DNA of 9,102 nucleotides. It comes from Methanolinea sp. UBA477. Its GTDB lineage: Archaea; Halobacteriota; Methanomicrobia; Methanomicrobiales; Methanospirillaceae. The notes under the pieces were generated by a model. The model did no database searches. It saw only the letters and a list, made by a program, of their open reading frames with translations, and was not told where the DNA came from. A program made the translations under genes and the position numbers. Of this stretch, positions 1 to 6,570 are shown in pieces. The stretch is from the NCBI GenBank assembly GCA_002509485.1, contig DAWO01000152.1:1-9102 (forward strand), read 5' to 3'. How positions within the stretch are numbered: position 1 is the stretch's first letter; each line of letters starts with the position of its first letter.

Positions 1-4
1 CGCT

Positions 5-154
5 CTATGCAGCAGTGATGTAGATGGCACATATGGTAAAGACAAAGACGATGGCAACGGCCAGCATGATGAAATTCCACCTCTCGTCGTCTCCTCTCTC
101 CCGCGATGAAGAGACGGGCAGCGGTTGCCCCTCTCTTTCTGAAGTCGCCGGCAT
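5..154 (-). CDS. Small single-span membrane protein, 49 residues, unrecognised
   Basis: I do not recognise this protein. The minus-strand frame opens with ATG at 154 and ends with TAG at 7-5. The start is preceded by an excellent Shine-Dalgarno run, GGGAGGAGG, about 7 bases upstream of the ATG, which is why I call it real. Residues 1-24 are hydrophilic and rich in Ser, Arg, Glu and Asp. Residues 25-49 begin with Trp-Asn-Phe and form one hydrophobic helix (FIMLAVAIVFVFTICAIY core) that ends two or three residues before the stop. This is the shape of a C-terminal tail anchor with a charged cytoplasmic head. There is no signal-peptidase-like site. It could be an accessory subunit of a membrane complex, but nothing in the window points to a partner. 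The next gene upstream on the same strand ends 589 bases away, so it is probably transcribed separately. Confidence 0.68.
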   Translation of the reverse strand: MPATSEREGQPLPVSSSRERGDDERWNFIMLAVAIVFVFTICAIYITAA

Positions 155-540
155 CAGTATTCCTCCTCCCTTTTTCTGTGTGTCATACCCACATTTCCAA
201 CCAATCCGATGAGATATGGCACGTACATCGTGCGTATCGGGTTAGCCGGATCTCCACGTCGCAATTCACGACTGACTGGAAACCCTGACATGTTGTTCTT
301 TTGCCGGGCAGCAATTGATCGACTCGTTCATCCACCTTCATGTCAGTCACGTGCACCATAGCTGACAATTATAGAGCCGGTATCGAATCACTGTTCCGGG
401 TATTTGCAGCTCGTTCTTCTATTCCCGCCCTCGTTAGAGAGATCCCGGACCCTGATGCTATTGCATGCCCCGTTTGTCGATCCAACGGTATGTAAAGCCC
501 CTTGTCCGAAAAGGGAATATATGTGCGTATGAAATCATAT

Positions 541-548
541 TATATAAA
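541..548. promoter_or_regulatory. Orphan TATA-like box (TTTATATA on minus strand)
   Basis: The plus strand reads TATATAAA, so the minus strand reads TTTATATA, a full match to the archaeal box A consensus. Read leftward it would start transcription near 518. The only supported leftward gene then begins at 154, leaving an unusually long leader of about 360 bases. Read rightward it would start near 571, where no plus-strand gene follows. It may be chance in an AT-rich patch, or it may drive an unannotated RNA. Confidence 0.3.
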
Positions 549-694
549 GATATCTTCATTTTTGACGTCAATTTGTTCATTTTTGTTCCTGATGGATGAA
601 AGAAAGGCTGGAATCCTGATTCTACTTTTGTAGACAGACCTTCGGATTATCCGTATTCATGGATATCCCCGGTTCACAATTGAAAAGACAGATC

Positions 695-743
695 CTTTAA
701 AAAATCAGGTTCTCTGGCCAATAAAGCCCGGAAAATGATTTTT
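695..743 (-). terminator. Possible T-rich terminator after the synthase operon
   Basis: On the minus strand, about 40 bases past the TAG of the last operon gene, there is a run of six T (699-704) followed shortly by a second T-rich run. Archaeal transcription commonly ends at such T tracts without a stable hairpin. I see no strong stem here, so this rests on the T tract and its position alone. Confidence 0.35.
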
Positions 744-1766
744 CTAAATATCGCGACACCGGCTCTCTTTCAATGCGGAAAGTCTCTTGATTGCCTCGAT
801 ATCGATATCCGTCCCGGTATTCAGTCTGCCGTTTTGCTTCGCGCTCTCCACGAACATCTCCCCGACATGATTCCTGATGATGAGGGTGGTGTGACCAGGA
901 GGGCTTCCGACTGCCCCCGCCGATATGTCAGAGTGCACCCCGGTCAGGTCATTGCAGTACCGGCACCCGGGTCTCACGCAATCGTCGAGATCACGGAGGG
1001 GCAGGATGAGGGAAGACCCGTTTTTCAACGATATCTCGAGTTTGCCCTTCACGTCGAGGTGGTCTACGTCCCATGTCTCGATATCGTGTTCCTTTTTCAG
1101 TTTTCCTTCCATGAGAAGGTGGTAATCAAAGGATTCGGTACAGAAGAGCCCGATTACCAGCCGGATGGAATCCCCGAATGGTGCAAGGAGATCATTGTCG
1201 CTCTCCCTGATCTTCTTCAATGCATGGACGACACAGGGAACGCCGATAAGAGCGATCTTCCTGCATTTTTTCTCGATGACCGCTGTCTTTAACGCCTTGA
1301 CGAGAGGGACCCACCAGTTGTACCTGGAGCCTGCCTGGTGTACCAGTTCTTCTGTTGACGTGATTACCACAGATGACGGACGCAATGTCCACCGGTCCTC
1401 GCTCACGGTCACGACAGCGTCGATGAGGCCCTGTTCGAGCGCATTGACCAGTATCGCGGTCACCGCACCGCCGCTCTGTTTTCTCGGTATCTCGAATGCT
1501 GAACGCGCCGATATGATGCTCTCGTACGGTCCAAGTCCGACCTGCATCCTCTCTCCGGTTCGTGGGCATGCCGAGTAACATGCCCCGCAGGGCACTTCAT
1601 CATCTGCCTGTTTGCAGTAACCGATGTTGACTGGCCGATCCCCACCACCGTCTCTGTCAAAACAGATTGCATCGGCGGGGCATACAGCCACACATGCACC
1701 ACAACCGGAGCAGATCCCCGTATTCCATACTTTTTCTTTCAGGTCCCGGTAACTTTTTCCTGCCAT
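744..1766 (-). CDS. FrhB-family coenzyme F420 hydrogenase/dehydrogenase beta-subunit-like flavoprotein, glutamate synthase partner
   Basis: This 340-residue protein has the layout of the FrhB/FdhB family, whose members hold FAD, bind F420 and carry iron-sulfur clusters. A first 4Fe-4S motif is CSGCGACVAVCP (residues 19-30) and a second uses C60, C63 and C67 (CGACYSACP), possibly with C51. An Ser-Gly-Gly segment (98-100), AGSRYNWW (145-152), GVPCVVHAL (175-183) and a C-terminal CRYCNDLTGVHSDISAGAVG block (268-287) match the family's N- and C-terminal domains. I chose the ATG at 1766 because it lies 5 bases after the upstream stop and has GGAGTGA before it; a GTG at 1781 would overlap the upstream gene. 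As the last gene of the synthase operon, and with no GltD-type subunit present, it is inferred to feed electrons from F420H2 into glutamate synthase. A separate F420 oxidoreductase role is possible but less likely. The family assignment is firm; the partner is inference. Confidence 0.88.
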   Translation of the reverse strand: MAGKSYRDLKEKVWNTGICSGCGACVAVCPADAICFDRDGGGDRPVNIGYCKQADDEVPCGACYSACPRTGERMQVGLGPYESIISARSAFEIPRKQSGGAVTAILVNALEQGLIDAVVTVSEDRWTLRPSSVVITSTEELVHQAGSRYNWWVPLVKALKTAVIEKKCRKIALIGVPCVVHALKKIRESDNDLLAPFGDSIRLVIGLFCTESFDYHLLMEGKLKKEHDIETWDVDHLDVKGKLEISLKNGSSLILPLRDLDDCVRPGCRYCNDLTGVHSDISAGAVGSPPGHTTLIIRNHVGEMFVESAKQNGRLNTGTDIDIEAIKRLSALKESRCRDI

Positions 1767-1771
1767 TACTC

Positions 1772-2512
1772 TCACTCCCACGTATATTTTCCTGCAAAAG
1801 GACGGCTGCTTGACGGTACGACCTGGATGAACGAGTCATCCATGAACGGTTCCGGGTCGATGTCAAAAAAGGCGGCATAATTGCGGATCAGGGGATATAT
1901 CTCCGCCATATCGTCTTTTTCAAGTGGCAGTTTCCGTGCTCCGACCCCGAGGTATCGTTCGTCCAGGTCTCCGCGGATGACGATCTTTCCCCCGTGTATC
2001 CCTGATCCGACACCTCTCTCCCGGATCGGCCTGGTACTGGTCCTGCCAAGGACAAGGATGAGACCGCCGGCCATGTACTCGCCAAGGAATGCTCTCGTTG
2101 TTCCCCCGACCACGAGTGTCGGGCGCTTCTCCAGGTATTGTTTCATGTGGATGCCTCCGCGATACCCGATATCGTCCCTGACATATATCTCGCCCCCCCG
2201 CATGGAATGGGCTACAGCGTCGCCGGCGCTTCCATGAATGACAATCCGGCCCGCGTCCATGGTGTTTCCCGGTGCATGGTCGCAGTTACCAAAGACGATA
2301 CAGGTGGGACCGTTCATGAACATCCCGAGGTCTCCCCCGGGCACCCCCTCGATCCTGATGGTCACATTCCCTGCGAGCCCGTCGGCAATGAAGCGCTGAC
2401 CCATAACGTGTTGTATGATGATCTCACCAGCGCCATTTTTTACTGCCTGGCGGATCTCCTGGTTGAGAGGGGTATAATGAAGGCCCGATGCATCGATGGT
2501 TACGGTCTTCAT
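1772..2512 (-). CDS. Glutamate synthase GXGXG (beta-helix) subunit
   Basis: This 246-residue protein corresponds to the C-terminal GXGXG domain of bacterial GltB, a right-handed beta-helix that is structural rather than catalytic and braces the amidotransferase and synthase domains. Regularly spaced glycine turns run through residues about 45-180, including GNTMDAGRIVIHGSAGD (82-98), MRGGEIYVRDDIGYRGG (104-120) and HGGKIVIRGDLDERYLG (173-189). FwdC/FmdC of formylmethanofuran dehydrogenase share this fold, but the setting between synthase and flavoprotein genes argues for glutamate synthase. The ATG at 2512 sits 7 bases after the stop of the upstream gene, and the junction carries GTGAGAT, a partial match to the archaeal ribosome binding sequence. 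Its own TGA is 5 bases from the next start, so the operon is almost certainly one transcript. The C-terminal 50 residues are more acidic and lack the repeat. Confidence 0.9.
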   Translation of the reverse strand: MKTVTIDASGLHYTPLNQEIRQAVKNGAGEIIIQHVMGQRFIADGLAGNVTIRIEGVPGGDLGMFMNGPTCIVFGNCDHAPGNTMDAGRIVIHGSAGDAVAHSMRGGEIYVRDDIGYRGGIHMKQYLEKRPTLVVGGTTRAFLGEYMAGGLILVLGRTSTRPIRERGVGSGIHGGKIVIRGDLDERYLGVGARKLPLEKDDMAEIYPLIRNYAAFFDIDPEPFMDDSFIQVVPSSSRPFAGKYTWE

Positions 2513-2519
2513 CTCGATC

Positions 2520-4028
2520 TCACGCTCCCACCGGTTTCACATCGAGCACCTTCATGATAGCTTCGTCGAGGAGGTACCCCCTGAGACGGTCCCGGTTTCC
2601 CCTGAGGCTCTCGATACTGTTGATGCCGGCAGCACCCATCAGCTCCGAGAGTTCGAGTGTCCATGCGTTGATGAGGTTCGCGACGTTCTTTCCTGCGGTT
2701 TCAGGGTCGAGCCGGGCCACAAGGTCAGGCCTCTGTGTTGCGATCCCCCACGGGCAGAGGCCACGGTAGCATGTCCCGCATACCCGGCAGCCCATTGCCA
2801 CGAGTGCAGCCGTCCCGATATAGACGGCATCGGCACCGAGGGCGATTACCTTCGCAACATCAGCACTCTCCCGTATTCCTCCGCTTGCAATGAGTGATAC
2901 TTCGTTCCTGATTCCCTGCGAACGAAGCTTCGCATCCACACTTGCGATTGCAGCTTCGATGGGGATGCCGACGTGATCCCGGAATACTTTCGGCGCTGCC
3001 CCCGTCCCGCCCCGGAAGCCGTCTATGACAACCGCGTCAGCCGAAGAGCGGGCGATGCCCGCAGCAATTGCTGCAGAGTTATGAACCGCCGCAATCTTTA
3101 CGAATACGGGTTTTTTCCATTGTGTCGCCTCTTTCAGGCTTCGTACGAGCTGCTTGAGATCCTCGATACTGTAGATGTCATGGTGCGGTGCCGGACTGAT
3201 GGCATCACTCCCTTCCGGGATCATCCGTGTACAGGATACATCGGCGCACACTTTCTCGCCCGGAAGGTGGCCCCCGATTCCCGGTTTTGCCCCCTGCCCA
3301 ATCTTGATCTCGACAGCTGCTCCCCGCTCGAGGTAATTGATGTCAACCCCGAACCTGCCGGATGCGACCTGGACAATCATTTGGTCCTGGTAAGGATACA
3401 GGCTCTCGTGCAGCCCCCCCTCTCCCGTCCCCATGAATGTCCCTGTCTCTTTGACCGCTCGTGCCAGGCTCTGTTGTGCATTCAGACTTATCGCCCCGTA
3501 GCTCATGTGGCCGATCATGATGGGTGTCTCGAGCTGGAGGTTTGGAACGAGCGCAGTCTTTAACTCTATATCGCCGTTCATCTTCTCAAATTCGATTCTT
3601 GATGGTTTTTTCCCGATATAGGTCCGGAGTTCCATCGGTTCCCTGAGCGGATCGATGCTTGGATTCGTGACCTGGCAGGCGTCAAGGACGAGCCTGTCGA
3701 ATATGATGGGATAGTCGACGGCATTCCCCATCCCTGCAAGAATGATCCTCCCTGTTCTTGCCTGGTTATAGATTGCCTCCCTCACCTCGGGTGTCCATAC
3801 CGGATGGCTCCGGTAATCAACAGGACGTTCCTTGATGTCAATGGCATCGCGGGGACACATGGCGATACACCTGTGGCAGGCGACGCATTGCCGTGAATTG
3901 ATGTGTATCTGGTTGTTTTCCATCCTGAATACGCCGTACGGGCAGTTTTCGATACAGCGGCCGCACAGCATGCACTGGTCATGGTTGACAGAGACCCGGA
4001 ATTTAGATGGGACACTCCCGATCGTCAT
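2520..4028 (-). CDS. gltB: Archaeal-type glutamate synthase, ferredoxin plus FMN-binding synthase subunit
   Basis: This 502-residue protein is the catalytic core that uses amidotransferase-derived ammonia to aminate 2-oxoglutarate reductively to glutamate. The N-terminus is a 2x[4Fe-4S] ferredoxin domain: CMLCGRCIENCP (19-30) and CVACHRCIAMCP (48-59). QVTNPSIDPLRE (119-130) matches the end of the bacterial GltB central domain, which is otherwise missing. The (beta/alpha)8 FMN domain follows, with GQGAKPGIGGHLPG, SPAPHHDIYSIEDL, GFRGGTGAAP (337-346) and ASGGIRES (381-388). CRVCGTCYRGLC (414-425) is the iron-sulfur site next to the FMN; it keeps the family spacing C-x5-C-x4-C but has an extra cysteine at 417. 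The start is clear: its ATG overlaps the upstream stop as ATGA, and GGGAGGATC lies 8 bases before it. At about 500 residues it is normal for the archaeal form and a third the size of bacterial GltB. Confidence 0.95.
   Translation of the reverse strand: MTIGSVPSKFRVSVNHDQCMLCGRCIENCPYGVFRMENNQIHINSRQCVACHRCIAMCPRDAIDIKERPVDYRSHPVWTPEVREAIYNQARTGRIILAGMGNAVDYPIIFDRLVLDACQVTNPSIDPLREPMELRTYIGKKPSRIEFEKMNGDIELKTALVPNLQLETPIMIGHMSYGAISLNAQQSLARAVKETGTFMGTGEGGLHESLYPYQDQMIVQVASGRFGVDINYLERGAAVEIKIGQGAKPGIGGHLPGEKVCADVSCTRMIPEGSDAISPAPHHDIYSIEDLKQLVRSLKEATQWKKPVFVKIAAVHNSAAIAAGIARSSADAVVIDGFRGGTGAAPKVFRDHVGIPIEAAIASVDAKLRSQGIRNEVSLIASGGIRESADVAKVIALGADAVYIGTAALVAMGCRVCGTCYRGLCPWGIATQRPDLVARLDPETAGKNVANLINAWTLELSELMGAAGINSIESLRGNRDRLRGYLLDEAIMKVLDVKPVGA
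2754..2789 (-). other. Iron-sulfur cluster motif of the synthase subunit with a fourth cysteine
   Basis: These codons encode residues 414-425, CRVCGTCYRGLC. Cysteines 414, 420 and 425 reproduce the C-x5-C-x4-C pattern that binds the 3Fe-4S cluster in bacterial GltB. Cys417 is additional, giving CxxCxxCxxxxC, so a 4Fe-4S cluster cannot be excluded. Confidence 0.7.
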
Positions 4029-5077
4029 GCAACGATCCTCCCGATAATCGGCTCTCCTGCCCGCGGCATGGTGATATCTGTTACGTCCGGCTCCATGACC
4101 CGGATCGCAGCCTCTTCGCTGGAGATGAAGAGCCGGTCGCCGAGTTCCCCGGTCACCAACGGACGGAGCTTGATCCGGTCCGTGAACCCGATTATCGCGT
4201 CGGGACGTGCAACGATGATTGCAAACGGCCCGTTCATCAGGGCCGGACCATATGCCAGCCTGATCGCCCTGTTGATAAACTCTTCTTTTTTAGGCATGCA
4301 GTCTATCTCGTCCCAGAACGGGGGGGCAAGAGCCTTGACCGTCATCTCGGGAGTGAGTCCGTGTCTCCGGGCGAGGAGATCGAAGAGATATGCGACGACC
4401 TCGGTATCGGTATACATCGTGCACTTATATCCGTAACTCTCAATGTACCGACGGTTGGCCCCGTACGAGGTGATCTCCCCATTGTGGACGACACTCCAGT
4501 TCAAAAGGTTGAAAGGATGCGCCCCGCCCCACCAGCCGGGAGTGTTGGTCGGGTACCGGTTATGTCCCAGCCATATGTACCCGTCATAATCCTCTATGCG
4601 GTAGAAATCCGCTACCTCTTCCGGCCATCCCGAGGCCTTGAAGAGCGCGATGTTCTTTCCAGAGGAGAAGACGAGTGCTCCTGCGATTGTTGTGTTGATC
4701 TTCATCACCAGGTGGGCGACGATATCATCTTCCGGGGTCATGCTGCGCGGCATAAGGAGAGGATCAGGGCTGAAGAAATATCTCCACGGGGTATGGACCT
4801 TGCGCAGGTTTGGCTGTTCGTAGGTTGGGATCTCCTCGTCGAAAACGATCTCACCCCACTTGGAGAGTTCGCGGTCGACCGTATCCTTTATCTCATGGAT
4901 ATTGTCGAAAAACACATGTATCGCGTAATAATCCTTGAATTCGGGAAATGCACCATATGCAACATATCCTGCCCCTTCTCCGCTCCCCCGCTCGTCCATC
5001 ATCGCAAGAGCGCTTTTTATTCCGGAGCCATCCATTTTATGGCTGGACCGGTCGATTACTCCTATAATGCCACACAT
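4025..5077 (-). CDS. Glutamate synthase class II glutamine amidotransferase subunit
   Basis: This 350-residue Ntn-hydrolase hydrolyses glutamine and passes ammonia to the synthase subunit. After removal of the initiator Met, Cys2 of MCGIIGV would be the nucleophile. That fixes the start at ATG 5077, because a GTG at 5086 would bury the cysteine at position 5. Supporting motifs are GHNRYPTNT (171-179), a Trp-Trp-Gly-Gly segment, HNGEIT (198-203, the oxyanion Asn-Gly pair) and TDTEV (223-227). GTGAT lies just upstream of the ATG, a good match to the anti-Shine-Dalgarno. It is the first gene of the four-gene synthase operon and overlaps the next by 4 bases (ATGA), implying translational coupling. 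Asn synthetase, GlmS and PurF share the fold, but length, motifs and neighbours fit the archaeal split GltB. Transcription probably starts from the shared divergent promoter near 5146-5156. Confidence 0.93.
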   Translation of the reverse strand: MCGIIGVIDRSSHKMDGSGIKSALAMMDERGSGEGAGYVAYGAFPEFKDYYAIHVFFDNIHEIKDTVDRELSKWGEIVFDEEIPTYEQPNLRKVHTPWRYFFSPDPLLMPRSMTPEDDIVAHLVMKINTTIAGALVFSSGKNIALFKASGWPEEVADFYRIEDYDGYIWLGHNRYPTNTPGWWGGAHPFNLLNWSVVHNGEITSYGANRRYIESYGYKCTMYTDTEVVAYLFDLLARRHGLTPEMTVKALAPPFWDEIDCMPKKEEFINRAIRLAYGPALMNGPFAIIVARPDAIIGFTDRIKLRPLVTGELGDRLFISSEEAAIRVMEPDVTDITMPRAGEPIIGRIVA

Positions 5078-5125
5078 CTTTATCACAGATCAGATTGATA
5101 AGAGGGATTTATTCCACCTTGTGAC

Positions 5126-5139
5126 AGAAAGTATGTTCA
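5126..5139. promoter_or_regulatory. NrpR-like operator half of the divergent promoter (synthase side)
   Basis: The sequence is AGAA-AGTATG-TTCA, a GAA-N6-TTC palindrome core differing from the NrpR consensus GGAA-N6-TTCC at the two outermost bases. It lies 6 bp from the AT-rich box on the synthase side, just downstream of a leftward TATA element, where a repressor would block polymerase. It matches the glnA-side box at 11 of 14 positions. Confidence 0.45.
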
Positions 5140-5145
5140 ATTAAG

Positions 5146-5156
5146 TATAAATATAA
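5146..5156. promoter_or_regulatory. AT-rich TATA box shared by glnA and the glutamate synthase operon
   Basis: The element reads TATAAATATAA on the plus strand and TTATATTTATA on the minus strand, so it can serve as a TATA box in both directions. Rightward, a start about 26 bases from its centre falls near 5175-5179, at or just before the glnA start codon, implying a leaderless or nearly leaderless mRNA. Leftward, a start near 5125 leaves a leader of about 45 bases before the amidotransferase ATG. Confidence 0.6.
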
Positions 5157-5162
5157 TTGGGT

Positions 5163-5176
5163 AGAAGCTATGTTCC
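5163..5176. promoter_or_regulatory. NrpR-like operator in the glnA promoter
   Basis: The sequence is AGAA-GCTATG-TTCC, one mismatch from GGAA-N6-TTCC, the NrpR operator known from Methanococcus maripaludis nif and glnA. It begins 6 bp after the TATA box and covers the predicted transcription start. Binding by NrpR in this organism is inferred. Confidence 0.5.
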
Positions 5177-6507
5177 ATATGTCGAAAGATATCGTCATGG
5201 ATATGCTGGCGCGAATTGATGCCGACCTTGTGAAATTCCTGCGGCTCCAGTTCACCGATATCCAGGGAATGCCAAAAAATGTAGCAATTCCTGTTGAACA
5301 GGCAGAGAAAGCATTGACTGATGGTATATGGTTTGATGGATCATCCATCGAGGGGTTTGCCCGGATCGAAGAGTCAGATATGCTCTTGAAACCGGATCCA
5401 AACACCTATTCCATCATACCCTGGCGACCGTCCGACGCGAGGGTGGCACGGTTTATCTGTGATGTATATACATACGGAAATAAACCGTTCGAGGGGGACC
5501 CCCGTTATATTCTGAAGAAAAATATCCAGGAAGCCGAGAAGATGGGCTTTACCTACAATACCGGGCCTGAACTGGAATTTTTCCTCTTCAAGATGCTTGA
5601 CGGGAGGCCAAGCACCACATTCCAGGATTTCGGGGGATATTTCGATCTCGCACCAACGGACTACGCAGAAGATGTACGGAGGGATATTGTCCTTGCACTG
5701 ACACAGATGGGCTTTGAGATCGAGGCTTCACACCATGAAGTCGCCGAGAGCCAGCACGAGATCGACTTCAAGTACAGCACTGCACTGGATACCGCAGACC
5801 GGGTGATAACCTTCAAGTTCGCAACCAAGACGCTCGCACTCAAGAGAAACCTCCATGCCACATTCATGGCAAAACCGATCGGGGGGATCAACGGCTCGGG
5901 TATGCATACCCACATGTCGCTCATGAAGGACGGTAAGAATGCGTTTTATGATCCCGATGGAGAGAGGGAACTATCAGATACCGCGTTGTATTATATCGGT
6001 GGGCTTCTCAGGCATGCAAAAGCCATCACGCGGGTAGCCAATCCAACCATAAATTCGTACAAACGCCTGGTTCCCGGGTACGAAGCGCCGGTCTATATCT
6101 CATGGAGCGCCTCGAACCGGTCCGCACTTGTACGGGTTCCTGCGGCACGCGGCAACAGCACCCGTGCGGAGTTCAGGAGTCCTGATCCGACATGCAACCC
6201 GTACCTCTGCTTCGCGGCAATGCTCGCTGCGGGGCTCGACGGCATCAGGAACAAGATCGCACCGCCTGAAAGCACGGATGTGAATATCTATCACCTGAGT
6301 GACGCTGAACGGAAAAAGCTGGGAATCGAGATGCTTCCGGGAAGCCTGCTCGATGCAACCGATGCCTTGAACCACGACCAGGTTATTTCAAAGGCTCTTG
6401 GCCCGCACATCATGGAAGGCCTGAATTCAATAGCCCAGCTGGAGACGGATTCGTACCGGACAACGGTCCACTCATGGGAGCTCGACCGGTACCTCGCCAC
6501 CTATTAA
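5170..6507 (+). CDS. glnA: Glutamine synthetase, type I-alpha
   Basis: This enzyme makes glutamine from glutamate, ammonia and ATP. At 445 residues it is a standard GSI subunit (dodecamer in the family). Motifs in order are DGSSIEGFARIEESD (56-70), GPELEFFLF (132-140), SQHEIDFKY (194-202), GINGSGMH (239-246), NPTINSYKRLVPGYEAP (291-307, the flap with Glu305), RGNSTRAEFRSPDP (327-340) and NPYL (343-346). Arg65 aligns with the arginine that mediates glutamine feedback inhibition in Bacillus GS. The segment VNIYHLSDAE replaces the adenylylation region KNLYDLP of GSI-beta, and I see no 25-residue insertion, so this is the unadenylylated I-alpha class. A second in-frame ATG at 5179 fits better with the TATA position as a leaderless start; neither ATG has a clear ribosome binding site. 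It is transcribed divergently from the synthase operon under a shared, probably NrpR-controlled promoter. Confidence 0.97.
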   Translation: MFHMSKDIVMDMLARIDADLVKFLRLQFTDIQGMPKNVAIPVEQAEKALTDGIWFDGSSIEGFARIEESDMLLKPDPNTYSIIPWRPSDARVARFICDVYTYGNKPFEGDPRYILKKNIQEAEKMGFTYNTGPELEFFLFKMLDGRPSTTFQDFGGYFDLAPTDYAEDVRRDIVLALTQMGFEIEASHHEVAESQHEIDFKYSTALDTADRVITFKFATKTLALKRNLHATFMAKPIGGINGSGMHTHMSLMKDGKNAFYDPDGERELSDTALYYIGGLLRHAKAITRVANPTINSYKRLVPGYEAPVYISWSASNRSALVRVPAARGNSTRAEFRSPDPTCNPYLCFAAMLAAGLDGIRNKIAPPESTDVNIYHLSDAERKKLGIEMLPGSLLDATDALNHDQVISKALGPHIMEGLNSIAQLETDSYRTTVHSWELDRYLATY

Positions 6508-6521
6508 TTTTTCTCTTCTTT
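6508..6521 (+). terminator. T-rich terminator-like tract after glnA
   Basis: Directly after the glnA TAA comes a T5 run followed by a pyrimidine-only stretch (TTTTTCTCTTCTTT). It lies just before the next TATA box, as expected of an archaeal T-tract terminator separating glnA from the downstream unit. I see no hairpin. Confidence 0.45.
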
Positions 6522-6534
6522 GAAAAACAATAAA

Positions 6535-6544
6535 TTATATATAT
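6535..6544 (+). promoter_or_regulatory. TATA box of the small ORF / P-II unit
   Basis: TTATATATAT predicts transcription starting near 6564-6567. That is only a few bases before the ATG at 6571, so the mRNA would be leaderless or nearly so. Confidence 0.6.
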
Positions 6545-6547
6545 GTA

Positions 6548-6565
6548 GGACGGTAATTTCCTTCC
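6548..6565. promoter_or_regulatory. Two overlapping NrpR-like operators before the small ORF
   Basis: GGAC-GGTAAT-TTCC (6548-6561) and GGTA-ATTTCC-TTCC (6552-6565) are each one mismatch from GGAA-N6-TTCC. They are offset by 4 bases. Both lie between the TATA box and the predicted start, the same arrangement as at glnA and amtB. This supports nitrogen control of the small ORF and the first P-II gene. Confidence 0.5.
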
Positions 6566-6570
6566 AACGT

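Larger units (their letters stand above)
155..743. other. Gene-poor intergenic stretch
   Basis: No frame here combines length, a ribosome binding site and recognisable protein character. The stretch holds an AT-rich segment with a TATA-like box near 541-548, a possible coding relic at 340-495, and a T-rich tract on the minus strand near 699-704 just past the flavoprotein gene. It also has short perfect inverted repeats: GAATC-CT-GATTC at 611-622 and CGGAT-T-ATCCG at 643-653. None of these amounts to a supported gene. Confidence 0.6.

Noticed and set aside
183..341. Minus-strand frame of about 52 codons starting at ATG 341
   Set aside because: It has only a weak ribosome binding signal, scattered cysteines without a motif, no family resemblance, and it overlaps another weak frame on the opposite strand.
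735..1292. 185-codon plus-strand open frame opposite the flavoprotein gene
   Set aside because: It is antisense to the FrhB-like gene, whose cysteine motifs and family blocks are clear; the plus-strand translation shows no motif and no ribosome binding site.
744..1781. GTG at 1781 as the start of the flavoprotein gene
   Set aside because: It would overlap the upstream gene and bypass the ATG at 1766, which has a ribosome binding sequence and a 5-base gap typical of this operon.
2973..3563. 196-codon plus-strand open frame within the synthase gene region
   Set aside because: It is the shadow of the FMN-domain coding sequence on the other strand; no independent evidence supports it.
4007..5098. 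363-codon plus-strand open frame opposite the amidotransferase gene
   Set aside because: It mirrors the amidotransferase reading frame. The minus strand has Cys2 and HNGEIT, the operon overlap and a ribosome binding site; the plus translation is rich in Arg, Pro and Asp with no family character.
5104..5117. GGGATTTATTCC considered as an NrpR operator
   Set aside because: The half-sites are separated by 4 rather than 6 bases and one is mismatched, so it does not fit GGAA-N6-TTCC.
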